Shown: piece by piece, positions 22,894-31,729 of the stretch
Position numbering within the stretch: the first letter of the stretch is position 1
How the letters are laid out: every line of letters starts with the position of its first letter
IMG/VR virus record: IMGVR_UViG_3300043540_000084
Location: 1 to 40,625 of that record
Source of the DNA: a virus
Direction: 5' to 3' (one strand)
Length of the DNA: 40,625 nucleotides
Program-made: the position numbers and the translations under genes
Notes under the pieces: generated by a model
The model's input: the letters and a program-made list of their open reading frames with translations, nothing else
What the model was told of the DNA's origin: nothing
Databases searched by the model: none

Positions 22894-23382
22894 TCAGGTT
22901 TCGAAGTCGTACCCCAGGGCCGCGGGAGCCGCCGTTCCGCCCATGATGCCCTCGACCACGGCCTTGCCGAGGATCCTCTGGATCGCCTCTTTGTTCTTGA
23001 ATGCCGCCGGGCCGATGAACGGACGCGGCGGGATCGTGTTCGTGCCGAACTCCTGATAGGCCGCGATCGGCGACTTCGAGCCGATGACGGCCTCCATGCC
23101 GCTGACCTCGTGCTCGATCGAGTCGCGCAGATCCCCCTCGCGCAGGAGGGGCGCATTCAGCGGATAGCCCAGCCTGGCCTTTTCCTGCTCAGTGCGCACC
23201 GCCAGCGGCGCCCACTCCGGGAATGGCCCGACAGCCTGCTGATAGTGGCCGATCTGGCTCTTGGCATCGCGCTCGATCAGCCGCGCCGCCCGCTCCAGCC
23301 CGCGGTGTATGGATTCCGCTATCGCCAGGTCCAGCGCCAGCAGATGCTCAGCGAAGGCGGCGATGTTGGCGAACTCCTTCAT
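22894..23382 (-). CDS. HK97 gp10-like / virion morphogenesis protein
   Basis: A 162-residue protein starting MKEFANIAAFAEHLL. It carries IERDAKSQIGHYQQAVGPFP, then REGDLRDSIEHEV and the hallmark YQEFGTNTIPPRPFIGPAAF of the HK97 gp10 / gpS-like tail completion family. The start overlaps the stop of the frameshifted chaperone (ATGA). Confidence 0.8.
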   Translation of the reverse strand: MKEFANIAAFAEHLLALDLAIAESIHRGLERAARLIERDAKSQIGHYQQAVGPFPEWAPLAVRTEQEKARLGYPLNAPLLREGDLRDSIEHEVSGMEAVIGSKSPIAAYQEFGTNTIPPRPFIGPAAFKNKEAIQRILGKAVVEGIMGGTAAPAALGYDFET

Positions 23383-23920
23383 GTCTGCTCCTCGAACTGC
23401 ATGCTGTTCCAGTTGAACCGCGCGCCTTCCATCTCGCTGAACACGATGCACCAGGCCGCGCGGGTCACGTCGTCAACCTGAAACGCCACGTCGAAGGGAA
23501 CGCCGTTCTTGACCAGCCACAGGCATTCGCGGATCGGACCGGCGGTGGCTACTTTTTTAGAGCTGCCTTGTCCGCCTCCGGGTCGGCCTTGCCGAAGTGC
23601 TCCTGCACGCCGGCCAGGACAGCGGCGATGCCATCCTCGTCCAATTGCTGGATCAGGGCTTCCACCTCGCGCTTGCTGGAGGGCTGATACACCGGATCGT
23701 CGTCGATGGCGGTCACGAAGATCAGCGGCAGCACCATGCCGGTGTATACCTCATTCTTTGCGGCATCGCCCAGCGCCTCGATCAAGCGGAACTGCGCCAG
23801 CACGCCGGGCTTCTTGAGCTTGATGACGCGCCCGCGTGCGTCGGTGACTGTCACCTCGGCATTCGCCCGCTCGATGACCTGTTCGCTCGGATTGAGCGAC
23901 ACCTTCACCTTGTCTGCCAT
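23379..23920 (-). CDS. Tail assembly chaperone, -1 frameshift long form (G-T-like)
   Basis: The last sense codons of the short form are CTA AAA AAG before TAG. A -1 slip on A-AAA-AAG (minus strand, plus coordinates 23558-23552) continues as VATAGPIRECLWLVKNGV and 39 more residues, ending in a TGA that overlaps the next ATG. The long form is 180 residues. The second frame has well-formed protein sequence (VPFDVAFQVDDVTRAAWC), so the extension is real by sequence quality; frameshifting itself is inferred from the slippery heptamer and the known G/GT arrangement of tailed phages. Confidence 0.85.
23549..23920 (-). CDS. Tail assembly chaperone, short form (G-like)
   Basis: A 123-residue protein between tube and tape measure. 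It has VTVTDARGRVIKLKKPGVLA, a helical QFRLIEALGDAAKNEVYTGM and a C-terminal acidic helix, ending ALKK at a slippery A-AAA-AAG. Such chaperones bind the tape measure and are made with a longer frameshift form. Confidence 0.88.
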   Translation of the reverse strand: MADKVKVSLNPSEQVIERANAEVTVTDARGRVIKLKKPGVLAQFRLIEALGDAAKNEVYTGMVLPLIFVTAIDDDPVYQPSSKREVEALIQQLDEDGIAAVLAGVQEHFGKADPEADKAALKK

Positions 23921-23921
23921 C

Positions 23922-24353
23922 TTATGCCACCTTCACGCGGCGGGCGGCGACGAAGCTCAGTTTCTGCTTCACCGCCTGATCGCCCTGCCACTGGCCGGCA
24001 TCGTCGAGCTTGAGCAGGACTTGCAGGTAGCGGTACTGCGTCACCGCGCCGGACACCTCGGTGATGGTCTCGGTGATGGTGATGGGCTGCTCGTTGAGGC
24101 CCGCGTAGTAGTTCGCCTCCAGCTGCGCGAAGTAGTCATCGATGGTGCTGTCGGAGCGGGTAATGTCGAAGCTGCCCGACCATCCATCCGGGAAGCGGAC
24201 ATGGCGGGTAATGCCGTCCAGCCCCTTGATCTTCTGGTCGGTGATGTCCGGCTTGCTGTTGAATCCGGTAATGAGATTGAACCGCAGCGGCCCCGAAGGG
24301 CCGATGATGTCCAGCGAAATGTCGCGGCCGACGCTAAAACCGTTGAGTGGCAT
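23922..24353 (-). CDS. Tail tube protein
   Basis: A 143-residue protein directly downstream of the sheath gene, as in contractile phages. It starts MPLNGFSVGRDISLDI and contains FPDGWSGSFDITRSDSTIDD, ITITETITEVSGAVTQYRYL and a C-terminal KQKLSFVAARRVKV, a small beta-barrel pattern typical of tail tube proteins. Confidence 0.85.
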   Translation of the reverse strand: MPLNGFSVGRDISLDIIGPSGPLRFNLITGFNSKPDITDQKIKGLDGITRHVRFPDGWSGSFDITRSDSTIDDYFAQLEANYYAGLNEQPITITETITEVSGAVTQYRYLQVLLKLDDAGQWQGDQAVKQKLSFVAARRVKVA

Positions 24354-24366
24354 GGTTGCCTCCTAA

Positions 24367-25902
24367 TTAAGCCAGTTGGGTCGATTGGCGGTTGATCTGG
24401 ACGGATTGGCCGCCCTCCACGTTGATGAGGAACTTCTCGATGATGGACAGGTAGATGACCTTGACGTCGGCCTGCATGTAGCCCAAGGCGACGCGGGACA
24501 TGGGATTGTTCGCCGCGTCGATCTGGACGCTGTAGGCCGGGCCGCCATTGACCGCGCCGATCATCCCTTGCTGCTCCATGTTGGCGAGGAAGCTGCTGAT
24601 GGTCGCGGCGGCATTGCGGCGCACCGTGGCGCTCTGCAACTGGCCGACGAACAGGCCCATACCGGCGTTCAGGGTGTAGGCGATGTAGTTGGTCATGCGG
24701 GTGTAGTTATCCCCGTTCGTGACCGCGTTGCTGCTGGTGTTGTGGCCGAAGCGGACGCCAAACATGCTGCCAGCCGGGATTGGGTTCGTAATCACGTCGA
24801 TACCGGCCTGCCCCAGCGCCTGAAGTTCCGCGCTGCTGTAGGTCAGGTTCTGGTAGCTCTTTTGCGTGCCCACGATGCCGTAAAGCGGCTTGTTCAGGCT
24901 GGACTGTTCCGGCGACAGGTTCGCCAGACGGCCCGCGACGAAGCCTTGCGGCGAAATCATGCGAATCTGGCCGTTCACGGTGTCGTTGAAGTAGACCCAA
25001 TCACCGAACAGCAGCTTGGCCGTGTAGCTGTCGATGCCTGCGGTCGCCTTGGTGGTGATGGCGTTGCTTATCGAATCGCCGGCCGGGCCGGTCAGGATCA
25101 TGTAGATGCCCTCGGACAGGCCGAAAGCCACCTGATTCGACCAGGACGTGCTGTCGTCGCAGTCGGCCAGCATGGCGATGCTGGCATAGGTGCCGCGCAG
25201 CGCATACATGCCCTTGCGGGGAACGGTGTCCTGACCCAGCAGCACGGAACTGGTGATGCTCGTCGCGCCGTCGGTGCCACCTGCCAGGGTGTAGCTCGTG
25301 CTCGTCGGCGCGGCGGTTCCTGCGCCAGCGGTTGCGACGATCAACTGGGACGGCCCGCGCAGGCCGGATTGCCCGTTGTTGATGGCGGTCGCAATGGCGA
25401 CCCAGAGCGCGTTGCCGGACAGACCGGCTCCGATGTTGTCGAACACCTCTGGCACCACGCCCGGCATTGTGACAGTCGCCCGGTAGGTGCTGGCTTGGCT
25501 ACCCGCACCGATGCTGACGGAGAGGGCATTGCCCAGCGTCCCGGTGTACTTTGCGGTCAGCGTCAGGCAGTTGGTCTGCACGACCGCGCTGGCGGCGACG
25601 TCGGTGCCGTCGGTGACGCGCACGCAGCGGAAATTCGACGCGCCTTGCAGCACGGCGGCCGCGACTGCCGTGCCCATGTCGTATTTCCGGGCCTGGATCG
25701 CGCCGAACAGGCGGGCGTAATCGGCCATGCTGCCGACGATGGTGGGCGCGTTGACCGGCCCCCATGTGGCGGTGCCAACGACGCCAAGGATGTTGGTGGG
25801 CAGGCCATTGAGCAGCGTGACCTGGGGCGGGACGATCTGGACGTAGACATCCGGCACGATCAGTGCGGTGGTGTTGATCGAGCCTTGTTGAACGACTGGC
25901 AT
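24367..25902 (-). CDS. Contractile tail sheath protein
   Basis: A 511-residue sheath protein. Its N-terminal strand region is VPDVYVQIVPPQVTLLNGLP; VVGTATWGPVNAPTIV follows, then the variable beta domain, DWVYFNDTVNGQIRMISPQG, IDVITNPIPAGSMFGVRFGH, and the C-terminal NYIAYTLNAGMGLFVGQLQS domain that interlocks subunits. Its presence defines the virion as a myovirus. A strong terminator lies just upstream, so a separate promoter is likely. Confidence 0.93.
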   Translation of the reverse strand: MPVVQQGSINTTALIVPDVYVQIVPPQVTLLNGLPTNILGVVGTATWGPVNAPTIVGSMADYARLFGAIQARKYDMGTAVAAAVLQGASNFRCVRVTDGTDVAASAVVQTNCLTLTAKYTGTLGNALSVSIGAGSQASTYRATVTMPGVVPEVFDNIGAGLSGNALWVAIATAINNGQSGLRGPSQLIVATAGAGTAAPTSTSYTLAGGTDGATSITSSVLLGQDTVPRKGMYALRGTYASIAMLADCDDSTSWSNQVAFGLSEGIYMILTGPAGDSISNAITTKATAGIDSYTAKLLFGDWVYFNDTVNGQIRMISPQGFVAGRLANLSPEQSSLNKPLYGIVGTQKSYQNLTYSSAELQALGQAGIDVITNPIPAGSMFGVRFGHNTSSNAVTNGDNYTRMTNYIAYTLNAGMGLFVGQLQSATVRRNAAATISSFLANMEQQGMIGAVNGGPAYSVQIDAANNPMSRVALGYMQADVKVIYLSIIEKFLINVEGGQSVQINRQSTQLA

Positions 25903-25918
25903 GGGGAACCTCCGGGCA

Positions 25919-25944
25919 ATAAAAAAGCCGCCCGAAGGCGGCTT
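25919..25944 (-). terminator. Rho-independent terminator upstream of the sheath gene
   Basis: On the minus strand AAGCCGCC and GGCGGCTT form an eight-base-pair stem with a TTCG tetraloop, followed by a T-run. It separates the head/neck genes from the sheath-tube block and would reduce or end transcription coming from capsid genes. Confidence 0.9.
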
Positions 25945-25972
25945 CTATGGGTTGAATGGGCGGCTTGCGCCG

Positions 25973-26137
25973 TCAGTCCTTGGTGGCCTCGAACGGCGGT
26001 GTATCGGGAATCTGTGTCTTGACGACATGGCCTGCATGCTCGGAATCGAGCAGGTTGGCGATGGTTTTGGGGTCGTCGATGATCGCCCCGCGCTCGTAGC
26101 CGCCGAACGGCTCGGTCACTACCAATACGGTTTTCAT
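25973..26137 (-). CDS. Small phage protein upstream of the sheath gene (54 aa)
   Basis: A 54-residue protein: MKTVLVVTEPFGGYERGAII, DDPKTIANLLDSE, then a polar tail. It occupies the position of Mu gp38 (DUF2635), a small protein preceding the sheath in Mu-like phages, though sequence similarity is not obvious. Confidence 0.7.
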   Translation of the reverse strand: MKTVLVVTEPFGGYERGAIIDDPKTIANLLDSEHAGHVVKTQIPDTPPFEATKD

Positions 26138-26150
26138 GGCTCAATCCTCA

Positions 26151-27011
26151 CTAGAAGTTGATGGTCAGGGTTTGGATGGGCTGCGACGCGCCATCGGGTT
26201 GCATGGCGATGTCGAGCTGCGGATCGGTGATTTGCGTTTCGGTCTCGGTCTGCGTGGTGGCGTACTCGACGCTGTAAATCATGTCGCGCCGGTACAGCCT
26301 GGCCTTCTGGAGGTCATCGGTGATGGGGCTTCCCACGTAGATGATGCGGGCGGCCATACCGTCTGGCATGGTCAGGAACCGGGTCAGCGCGAGCGCCCGA
26401 TCAACGGGCTGCGTGACGGCATCCCGGTGCGCCGGGGTATCCGCCCACACGGTGATCTGAAACTGGCGTTCCTGCCGCCTGATCTCCATGACTGCGGCCC
26501 CCGTCACGCCGACCCGAACCGCGCCGATGCGGTCCGCAGCCCCCACGGTGAGCGCTGCCCCGGCCGCGCCGGTGCCGGGTATCTCGGCACCGATCAGGGC
26601 CGCCAGCGCCGCCGCGATGCTGGACAGCGTATCGGCGGACTGGACCGCGTAGACGTAGGTCTTGCCGTTCACCAGCACCGCCAGATTGTGCGGATTGGTG
26701 GCCGGAGGAACGCTCCCGCCCACCGTGATCTGCTGGCCGCTGACGGTCAGCGTCAGCGTGGGCGTATTCACGGTCTGCTGCTGCCAGTCCAGCGGCATAC
26801 GGGTTGTATTCCGCTCTTCCGGGCGCGGGAACACGGTCACATGCGCAATCCCGGCTGCAAGGTCAGCATCGAGCTGGCTCTGCGTGGGCCATCCCGCATA
26901 GACCTTGCACGGCACACCCGCCGCCGCGCTCGGCTGTCCGGTGCCGTTGGGGTACAGCGCGTTCGCTGCCAGCGCGACCAGCGCGTTCTGAACATCGATG
27001 ACGTCTGCCAT
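26151..27011 (-). CDS. Neck/tail terminator-region protein
   Basis: A 286-residue protein. The start MADVIDVQNALVALAANALY overlaps the preceding stop. It includes AGWPTQSQLDADLAAGIAHV, a beta-rich TLTLTVSGQQITVGGSVPP insert, an Ala-rich stretch (DTLSSIAAALAALIGAEI), and QFQITVWADTPAHRDAV. Between connectors and sheath, it is a candidate tail terminator. Confidence 0.65.
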   Translation of the reverse strand: MADVIDVQNALVALAANALYPNGTGQPSAAAGVPCKVYAGWPTQSQLDADLAAGIAHVTVFPRPEERNTTRMPLDWQQQTVNTPTLTLTVSGQQITVGGSVPPATNPHNLAVLVNGKTYVYAVQSADTLSSIAAALAALIGAEIPGTGAAGAALTVGAADRIGAVRVGVTGAAVMEIRRQERQFQITVWADTPAHRDAVTQPVDRALALTRFLTMPDGMAARIIYVGSPITDDLQKARLYRRDMIYSVEYATTQTETETQITDPQLDIAMQPDGASQPIQTLTINF

Positions 27012-27658
27012 CACGTTTGCGCCTGCATGGCGGTCAGCCGCCAGCCGAGATCGGTCAACTCGGCGCTGGAGACCACATAGCGCCGGCTCAGATCGTCGGT
27101 GATAATGTCCCCCGAGCGCAGAGTGGCGCGATCCCAGAACGGCAGCAGGATGGCCCACCAGGGGTTGCGCGCATCGCCTGGGAGTTCAACCTGGCCCTTA
27201 TCGCCCTTCGTGCCCTGCAGCACGGACGCGGGCCAGCCGACCATCAGCGGCGTTTCGGTGGACGCTGTATCGCCACCATAGCCCAGCGCACCGACTCCGG
27301 CCTGCTGCTGCGGGCGGAGCACGTTGACCGTCCTATTGCAGCTCACGACCAGGATTGGCAGCGCCGTCTGCTGGGCCGCGATAAAGAAGGTGCCGTCGTG
27401 ATCGTTCTGGAGGTAGTCGCCGACCCGGCTCTGGCTGCCGTCCAGCAGGGCAAACCACGTCGATTTGCCGTACTTGTTCGGGCGCTGGTAGGCCATGTCC
27501 TCGGCGTTGAAACTGGCGAACAGATCCGCGACCTTGTTGCCCCCGGCAATCGGGTTGCGGTAGCTCGTGGGGCGGTAGAGGGCGGTCGTGTAGCCGATGC
27601 GCTGGGCCGCCTTGGCGTAACCCGAATACAGCCGCGCCTGTAGTGTCGCTGCGTCCAT
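27011..27658 (-). CDS. Head-tail connector/neck protein
   Basis: A 215-residue protein of the neck cluster, with ARLYSGYAKAAQRIGYTTAL at the N-terminus, then FASFNAEDMAYQRPNKYGKS and beta-rich segments. It overlaps both neighbours by one codon or base. Assignment is mainly from order (capsid, small genes, neck, sheath). Confidence 0.65.
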   Translation of the reverse strand: MDAATLQARLYSGYAKAAQRIGYTTALYRPTSYRNPIAGGNKVADLFASFNAEDMAYQRPNKYGKSTWFALLDGSQSRVGDYLQNDHDGTFFIAAQQTALPILVVSCNRTVNVLRPQQQAGVGALGYGGDTASTETPLMVGWPASVLQGTKGDKGQVELPGDARNPWWAILLPFWDRATLRSGDIITDDLSRRYVVSSAELTDLGWRLTAMQAQT

Positions 27659-28056
27659 TACACCACCATCTGCACAGCCCCGCCGGCGTCAAACTGCGGG
27701 CCGGGAGGCACACCCAGGAACTCGCACAGTCGCCGCCGCCAAGACGTGAACAACCGCTCGCGGTCGCGCTGCTCGTTGGCGTTATGCACCCACGGCCCTG
27801 CCGATGCGGTGTCCAGGTTGCTCGACGCCGAGACGATGGCAGTTTCCAGCGTGTAAAGGTTCGCCAGATAGGTGTTGACCACAACCGCGCCCTCGTCCGC
27901 GCTCATGTGCTGCAGGCGGTATTCAAGCGCCAGGTACTGCTGCATGATCCAGGGGTAGGGGAATACCACATTGCCGTCCCCAAGCGCCGGATAGCCGCAG
28001 AAACGCCGGATGTCCACCATCTGCGCGGAGGTGAACGTGTAGGGCGTGAAGGCCAT
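27658..28056 (-). CDS. Head-completion/connector protein
   Basis: A 132-residue, helical protein: FTSAQMVDIRRFCGYPALGD, LEYRLQHMSADEGAVVVNTY and RERLFTSWRRRLCEFLGVPP. Size, helical nature and position two genes after capsid fit gp6/gp15-type head completion proteins. Confidence 0.65.
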   Translation of the reverse strand: MAFTPYTFTSAQMVDIRRFCGYPALGDGNVVFPYPWIMQQYLALEYRLQHMSADEGAVVVNTYLANLYTLETAIVSASSNLDTASAGPWVHNANEQRDRERLFTSWRRRLCEFLGVPPGPQFDAGGAVQMVV

Positions 28057-28250
28057 CAGTCAGCCACCAGCGCGCCCATGCGCATCAGGAACGCGATCAG
28101 CTCCGCGTCTCCCACCGGGTCCAGACGCGTGCCGGCCTCCAGCCAGCGGTGCACACCATTGGCGTCGATCCAGCCCACGTTCTGCGACAACACGACCCCC
28201 GAAACGTCAGGGGCCGCGTCGTCCTTCCCCTTTTTGGAGGGCGCGGCCAT
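28056..28250 (-). CDS. Small phage protein downstream of capsid (64 aa)
   Basis: A 64-residue protein with a Lys-rich start and VGWIDANGVHRWLEAGTRLD followed by a helical end. It lies two bases from the capsid stop. Small proteins here are often decoration or joining proteins; no family recognised. Confidence 0.6.
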   Translation of the reverse strand: MAAPSKKGKDDAAPDVSGVVLSQNVGWIDANGVHRWLEAGTRLDPVGDAELIAFLMRMGALVAD

Positions 28251-28252
28251 GC

Positions 28253-29608
28253 TTACAGGCTCTCGACCAGCACAGCCCGCTTGTAGGCCGAGTTGGTGGC
28301 CGTCGGAATGGTGTTGGGGTTGGTCGTAACGTCAGACGGGACCGCGAAGCCGCCGATGTACGCCCACGACTGCGTGACGACCTGCTTGAGCGCGTCCAAC
28401 GGCTCGCGGGTGACGTGCGCGATCCCGTCAACGACAGCGATCATGCCTTCGTCGTCCGCCGCTTGTGCGGCACGGTATGCCTCGGGAGTAAACGTGCCCT
28501 CAACCAGCGTGCCCTCGCCGCACAGGATGCCGTACTGCACCGTATTACCCGAGAAGGTCGCGGCGGGGTTGAGGTTGGTTTCGATCAGCTGGATACCCAG
28601 CAGCTCGGCCACCACGCCCTGACGGTATTCCTGGGTCGTCGGTTGACCACGGAACAGCGTCTTGAAGTCCGGGTCGTTGAACAGGCCCACGGTTTGCTTG
28701 GGCGAAGCGTAGAGGTTGTACATGCCCGTCGCGCTGACCGGCTGCACACCGTTGGCACGCATGACCGCCTTGGCCTGCAGCAGCATCTGCATCGAAAGAC
28801 GGCCACCGTTGTATAGGCTGGGGGTGATGCCCCACACGGTAGAGGCTGGGGTGGTGTTGGTCGAGTTGTCCATCGGGCGGGCGACGAACGGAGCCACGGC
28901 AGACACCACGGCGTTGTGCGAGGTGCCGTCGGCAACGGTGACGCTGCCGGAGAACGTCAGGGTGCCAGAGACGCCGCCCGGAGTCACGGAGACGTTGGTG
29001 CCATCCGCCGCGACGCCAGTCAGCGAGTAGGTGTTGGAACCGACCACGACGTTGACCGGGTTGGATGCCGAGACGGACACCAACTGGCCGGACGAATTCC
29101 AAGTGTACTGGAAGCCGCGAATGTCATCGACGGTGATGGTCGGGTTGGCACTGCCCAGCGTGGTGCGCACGAAGGTATTGCCGCCCATGTAGCCCGCGAA
29201 CAGCGCCTGTTGTGCGAGGGTGTCGACGGATCGCGCGGCCTGTTCGCCCAGCGCCATGGCGTTGCGCAGAAACAGGCTGTCGATGGCGACGCGGCTGGTG
29301 GCGAGGTTGAGCTGCATGTTCGCCGCGTATTGCGCGACAGACAGCGTGAACTGCTCGACGCCGTAGTTCTGCGGGGTCAGACCGCTGGTGATGTCGCTGT
29401 TGGCTGCGGGCGACATGGGAGACGTGACGGCCGGCAAGAGACCGGTGCGCGTCTTGATGATGGTCTCGCCGATGCCGGCGGGGAAGTCCATCTGCTCCGC
29501 GATGGCGCGGAAGCCGATCTTGGCGCGCAGCGGAACCTGGAACGCGCGCTCCAGGAAGTTCTGCTGGATAACGCTTTGCAGCGATGCGGGGAGATTATTG
29601 AGTGCCAT
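28253..29608 (-). CDS. Major capsid protein
   Basis: A 451-residue protein between scaffold and connectors. The N-arm (LQSVIQQNFLERAFQVPLRA) and E-loop-like region (GIGETIIKTRTGLLPAVTSP) are typical of HK97-fold coat proteins, and the spine helix VDTLAQQALFAGYMGGN follows. A beta-rich insertion of about 70 residues (NTYSLTGVAADGTNVSVTPG to ADGTSHNAVVSAVAP) is inside the core. The C-terminal half has the A-domain (GIQLIETNLNPAATFSGNTV). A good ribosome site (AAAGGAAATG-type) precedes the start. Confidence 0.88.
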   Translation of the reverse strand: MALNNLPASLQSVIQQNFLERAFQVPLRAKIGFRAIAEQMDFPAGIGETIIKTRTGLLPAVTSPMSPAANSDITSGLTPQNYGVEQFTLSVAQYAANMQLNLATSRVAIDSLFLRNAMALGEQAARSVDTLAQQALFAGYMGGNTFVRTTLGSANPTITVDDIRGFQYTWNSSGQLVSVSASNPVNVVVGSNTYSLTGVAADGTNVSVTPGGVSGTLTFSGSVTVADGTSHNAVVSAVAPFVARPMDNSTNTTPASTVWGITPSLYNGGRLSMQMLLQAKAVMRANGVQPVSATGMYNLYASPKQTVGLFNDPDFKTLFRGQPTTQEYRQGVVAELLGIQLIETNLNPAATFSGNTVQYGILCGEGTLVEGTFTPEAYRAAQAADDEGMIAVVDGIAHVTREPLDALKQVVTQSWAYIGGFAVPSDVTTNPNTIPTATNSAYKRAVLVESL

Positions 29609-29698
29609 GTTTCATTTCCTTTCGTCAAAAAGAGGAGATGTCCCATGGATGCCTGATCCCGATGGACTGCTGCCGGCGTGCCGGCGTGATTGCTGTGA

Positions 29699-30202
29699 TT
29701 AAATGCGGATGCCGAATTTCGATCCCATAGCCGCGCGGAAATCGGCATCGGACAAATCCCGCGCGGTGGTTTTCTGCTGATCGCCCTTGGGCGGCTGCTG
29801 AGTGCTGGCCGTGGTTTGGGCGAACAGATAGGGTTTGCTCTTTTTCAGCGCATCGAGCGCGGCTTCAGCGCCCTCGATCTCGCCGTTGTCGTTGAGCTTG
29901 ACGCCGGAGAGATCGGCGAGAGCGAGCGCATCAAGGTCAACAATCCCTGCCTTGATCGCATAGGCTTTGAGCTCCGCCTTGATGATGCGCGCAGCAGCTC
30001 GCTGCTCGGCTTCCTGAGCCTTGGCGATGGCTTCCTCTTGCGCTTTCTTGGCCGCCTCGGCGGCCTCCTGCGCTTTCAGGCGGTAGCCTGCGTTTTCGTG
30101 GCGCAGCTCTCGCACGTACTCTTTCGAAAACACCTCCGGCTCGGTGGTGTTGCTTTTGGTCTCGGGTTTTCTAACTTCGTCGTTGCTGTTTTCGTCAGCC
30201 AT
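29699..30202 (-). CDS. Scaffolding protein
   Basis: A 167-residue, highly charged coiled-coil protein: EVFSKEYVRELRHENAGYRL followed by the Ala/Glu/Lys-rich helix EAAEAAKKAQEEAIAKAQEA. The C-terminus (ARDLSDADFRAAMGSKFGIR) is a probable capsid-binding segment. The start at 30202 is set by GGAGG six bases upstream. It is right upstream of the capsid gene. Confidence 0.8.
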   Translation of the reverse strand: MADENSNDEVRKPETKSNTTEPEVFSKEYVRELRHENAGYRLKAQEAAEAAKKAQEEAIAKAQEAEQRAAARIIKAELKAYAIKAGIVDLDALALADLSGVKLNDNGEIEGAEAALDALKKSKPYLFAQTTASTQQPPKGDQQKTTARDLSDADFRAAMGSKFGIRI

Positions 30203-30216
30203 CGGGGCCTCCAAAC

Positions 30217-30241
30217 AAAAAAGGCCCGCATCAGGCGGGCC
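30217..30241 (-). terminator. Rho-independent terminator after the portal gene
   Basis: GGCCCGC (minus, 30241-30235) pairs with GCGGGCC (30229-30223) around five bases, followed by six T. It separates terminase/portal from scaffold/capsid and may tune their ratio. Confidence 0.88.
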
Positions 30242-30260
30242 GCTGAACGGCTATGGGCCG

Positions 30261-31721
30261 TCACTCCACGATCTTGACTTGCTTCTGCGCCTGCTCGTTG
30301 CGCTCCGCCTTCTCTGCGGCGATCCTCGCCAGCTCCGACGGCACATCCTCCACGTCGTAGACTGGGGCCAGCGTGCCGACGGCGGTTTCCGTGCTCATCA
30401 GCCCGGCGTCGGTCAGCGTGCGCAGGGTGGCCGCGTCACTGCCGCGATCCTGGCTCGTGGGCGCATACCATGGCGGCCATTTCAGCGCGATGCGGCCTGC
30501 TGCCATCTTCGGGATGGGGTCGCCCTCGGAATCAACCAATGCCATCCTGGCGCTGGCGCGGACGATCATTTGCAACAGCTTTTTCAGCCCATATTCGCCA
30601 TAGCTGATCCGCAGCTTGTCCGCCAGCCAGATCAGCGCCTGGTTGAGCAGCTCCATCGCGCGGCCGGATTGCGCCGCCGACAGTTTGTCGGCATTCGCCC
30701 GGTTTCCGTTAAGCTGCTCCAGCACGAACTCGCGCAGGGTGCGCACATACTCCAGCACCGCAGCCGTGGCCGCGCCGTCGATTTCGACCAGCTTGGCGTC
30801 GCCGTCCTTGCCCACGATGATCGCGTTGCTGGCGCTGCGCACCATTTCGCGCCCTGGATCGACCGCCGGCTCTTTGATCATCAGCAGCGGGTCGCTGGCG
30901 TATTTCAGGCCGCGCCCCGCCTGGCTCAGCATGTACTCGATCTCGATGTTGGTCTCGATGGCCTCATCGGAAAATGTCGGCGCACCGTCGATGTCGTCCC
31001 CGACCGGCAGGTTGCGAATCCACACCATCGGCACGAACCCCAGCCCGTGCTGGATGCTCCGCTGGCTGTCCTCTGCGAGCGTGTCCTGTGCGGCTGGCTT
31101 GTCCTTGTCCGCCTTGACGGGCAGATACCAGACCTCGGCCTCGGCTGTCCAATCCCGCGTCCACCAATGCATCGCGTCGAGATCGGTGTCCTTGATCGCG
31201 TAGCCCATGTCGCGGAGCGCGCGCCCGCGCAGCTTGTACTGCTCGCGCACCATCAGCAGATCATCCGGCCGCTGCGGATTCCACGTCGGGGTCAGGTACT
31301 CCGTCGTGAGCGCCGAGACGTAGATGCGCCCCCCCAGGATGCGCAGCCACAGGCAGACCGAGCCGACAGAGCCTTTCTCGGCCGCGTCGATCATGACCTC
31401 GTTGAGCCGTACGTCGCGGATCACGTCATTCAGCGCGTTGCGCGTGGTCTTGTCATCGTGGGTCACCTCCGGGAAATGGCCCTCGCTGAACAACATCGCC
31501 GTGGACTGCTGCACCACCAGTTTGCACAGGTTGTAGCGCACAGACGGCCGGCGATCGCGCAGCCTGACGTACTCGCCCGCGCCGTTGGTCTCTTCATGAA
31601 ACGCATAGCGCAGGTTTTCGTAGATCGTGCCCGCGAGCACACGCTGCAACGCCTGGATGCGCGCCACGCGGGGCGGCATATCGCGGTCGCTGCCGAATCC
31701 CGTCTTGAGCGTCTTCCACAT
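30261..31721 (-). CDS. Portal protein
   Basis: A 486-residue portal (SPP1 gp6-like): VRYNLCKLVVQQSTAMLFSE, TWNPQRPDDLLMVREQYKLR, the long helical stem and ANADKLSAAQSGRAMELLNQ, then the C-terminal coiled segment ARIAAEKAERNEQAQ. The start MWKTLKTGFG at 31721 is chosen because it follows the terminase stop by eight bases; a longer open frame upstream overlaps terminase. Confidence 0.92.
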   Translation of the reverse strand: MWKTLKTGFGSDRDMPPRVARIQALQRVLAGTIYENLRYAFHEETNGAGEYVRLRDRRPSVRYNLCKLVVQQSTAMLFSEGHFPEVTHDDKTTRNALNDVIRDVRLNEVMIDAAEKGSVGSVCLWLRILGGRIYVSALTTEYLTPTWNPQRPDDLLMVREQYKLRGRALRDMGYAIKDTDLDAMHWWTRDWTAEAEVWYLPVKADKDKPAAQDTLAEDSQRSIQHGLGFVPMVWIRNLPVGDDIDGAPTFSDEAIETNIEIEYMLSQAGRGLKYASDPLLMIKEPAVDPGREMVRSASNAIIVGKDGDAKLVEIDGAATAAVLEYVRTLREFVLEQLNGNRANADKLSAAQSGRAMELLNQALIWLADKLRISYGEYGLKKLLQMIVRASARMALVDSEGDPIPKMAAGRIALKWPPWYAPTSQDRGSDAATLRTLTDAGLMSTETAVGTLAPVYDVEDVPSELARIAAEKAERNEQAQKQVKIVE

Positions 31722-31729
31722 GCGGACTG

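Noticed and set aside
24376-26022. 548-codon open frame opposite the sheath gene
   Set aside because: Composition is Arg/Gly/Val/Asp-rich without motifs, fully antisense to a clear sheath gene; a GC-rich shadow.
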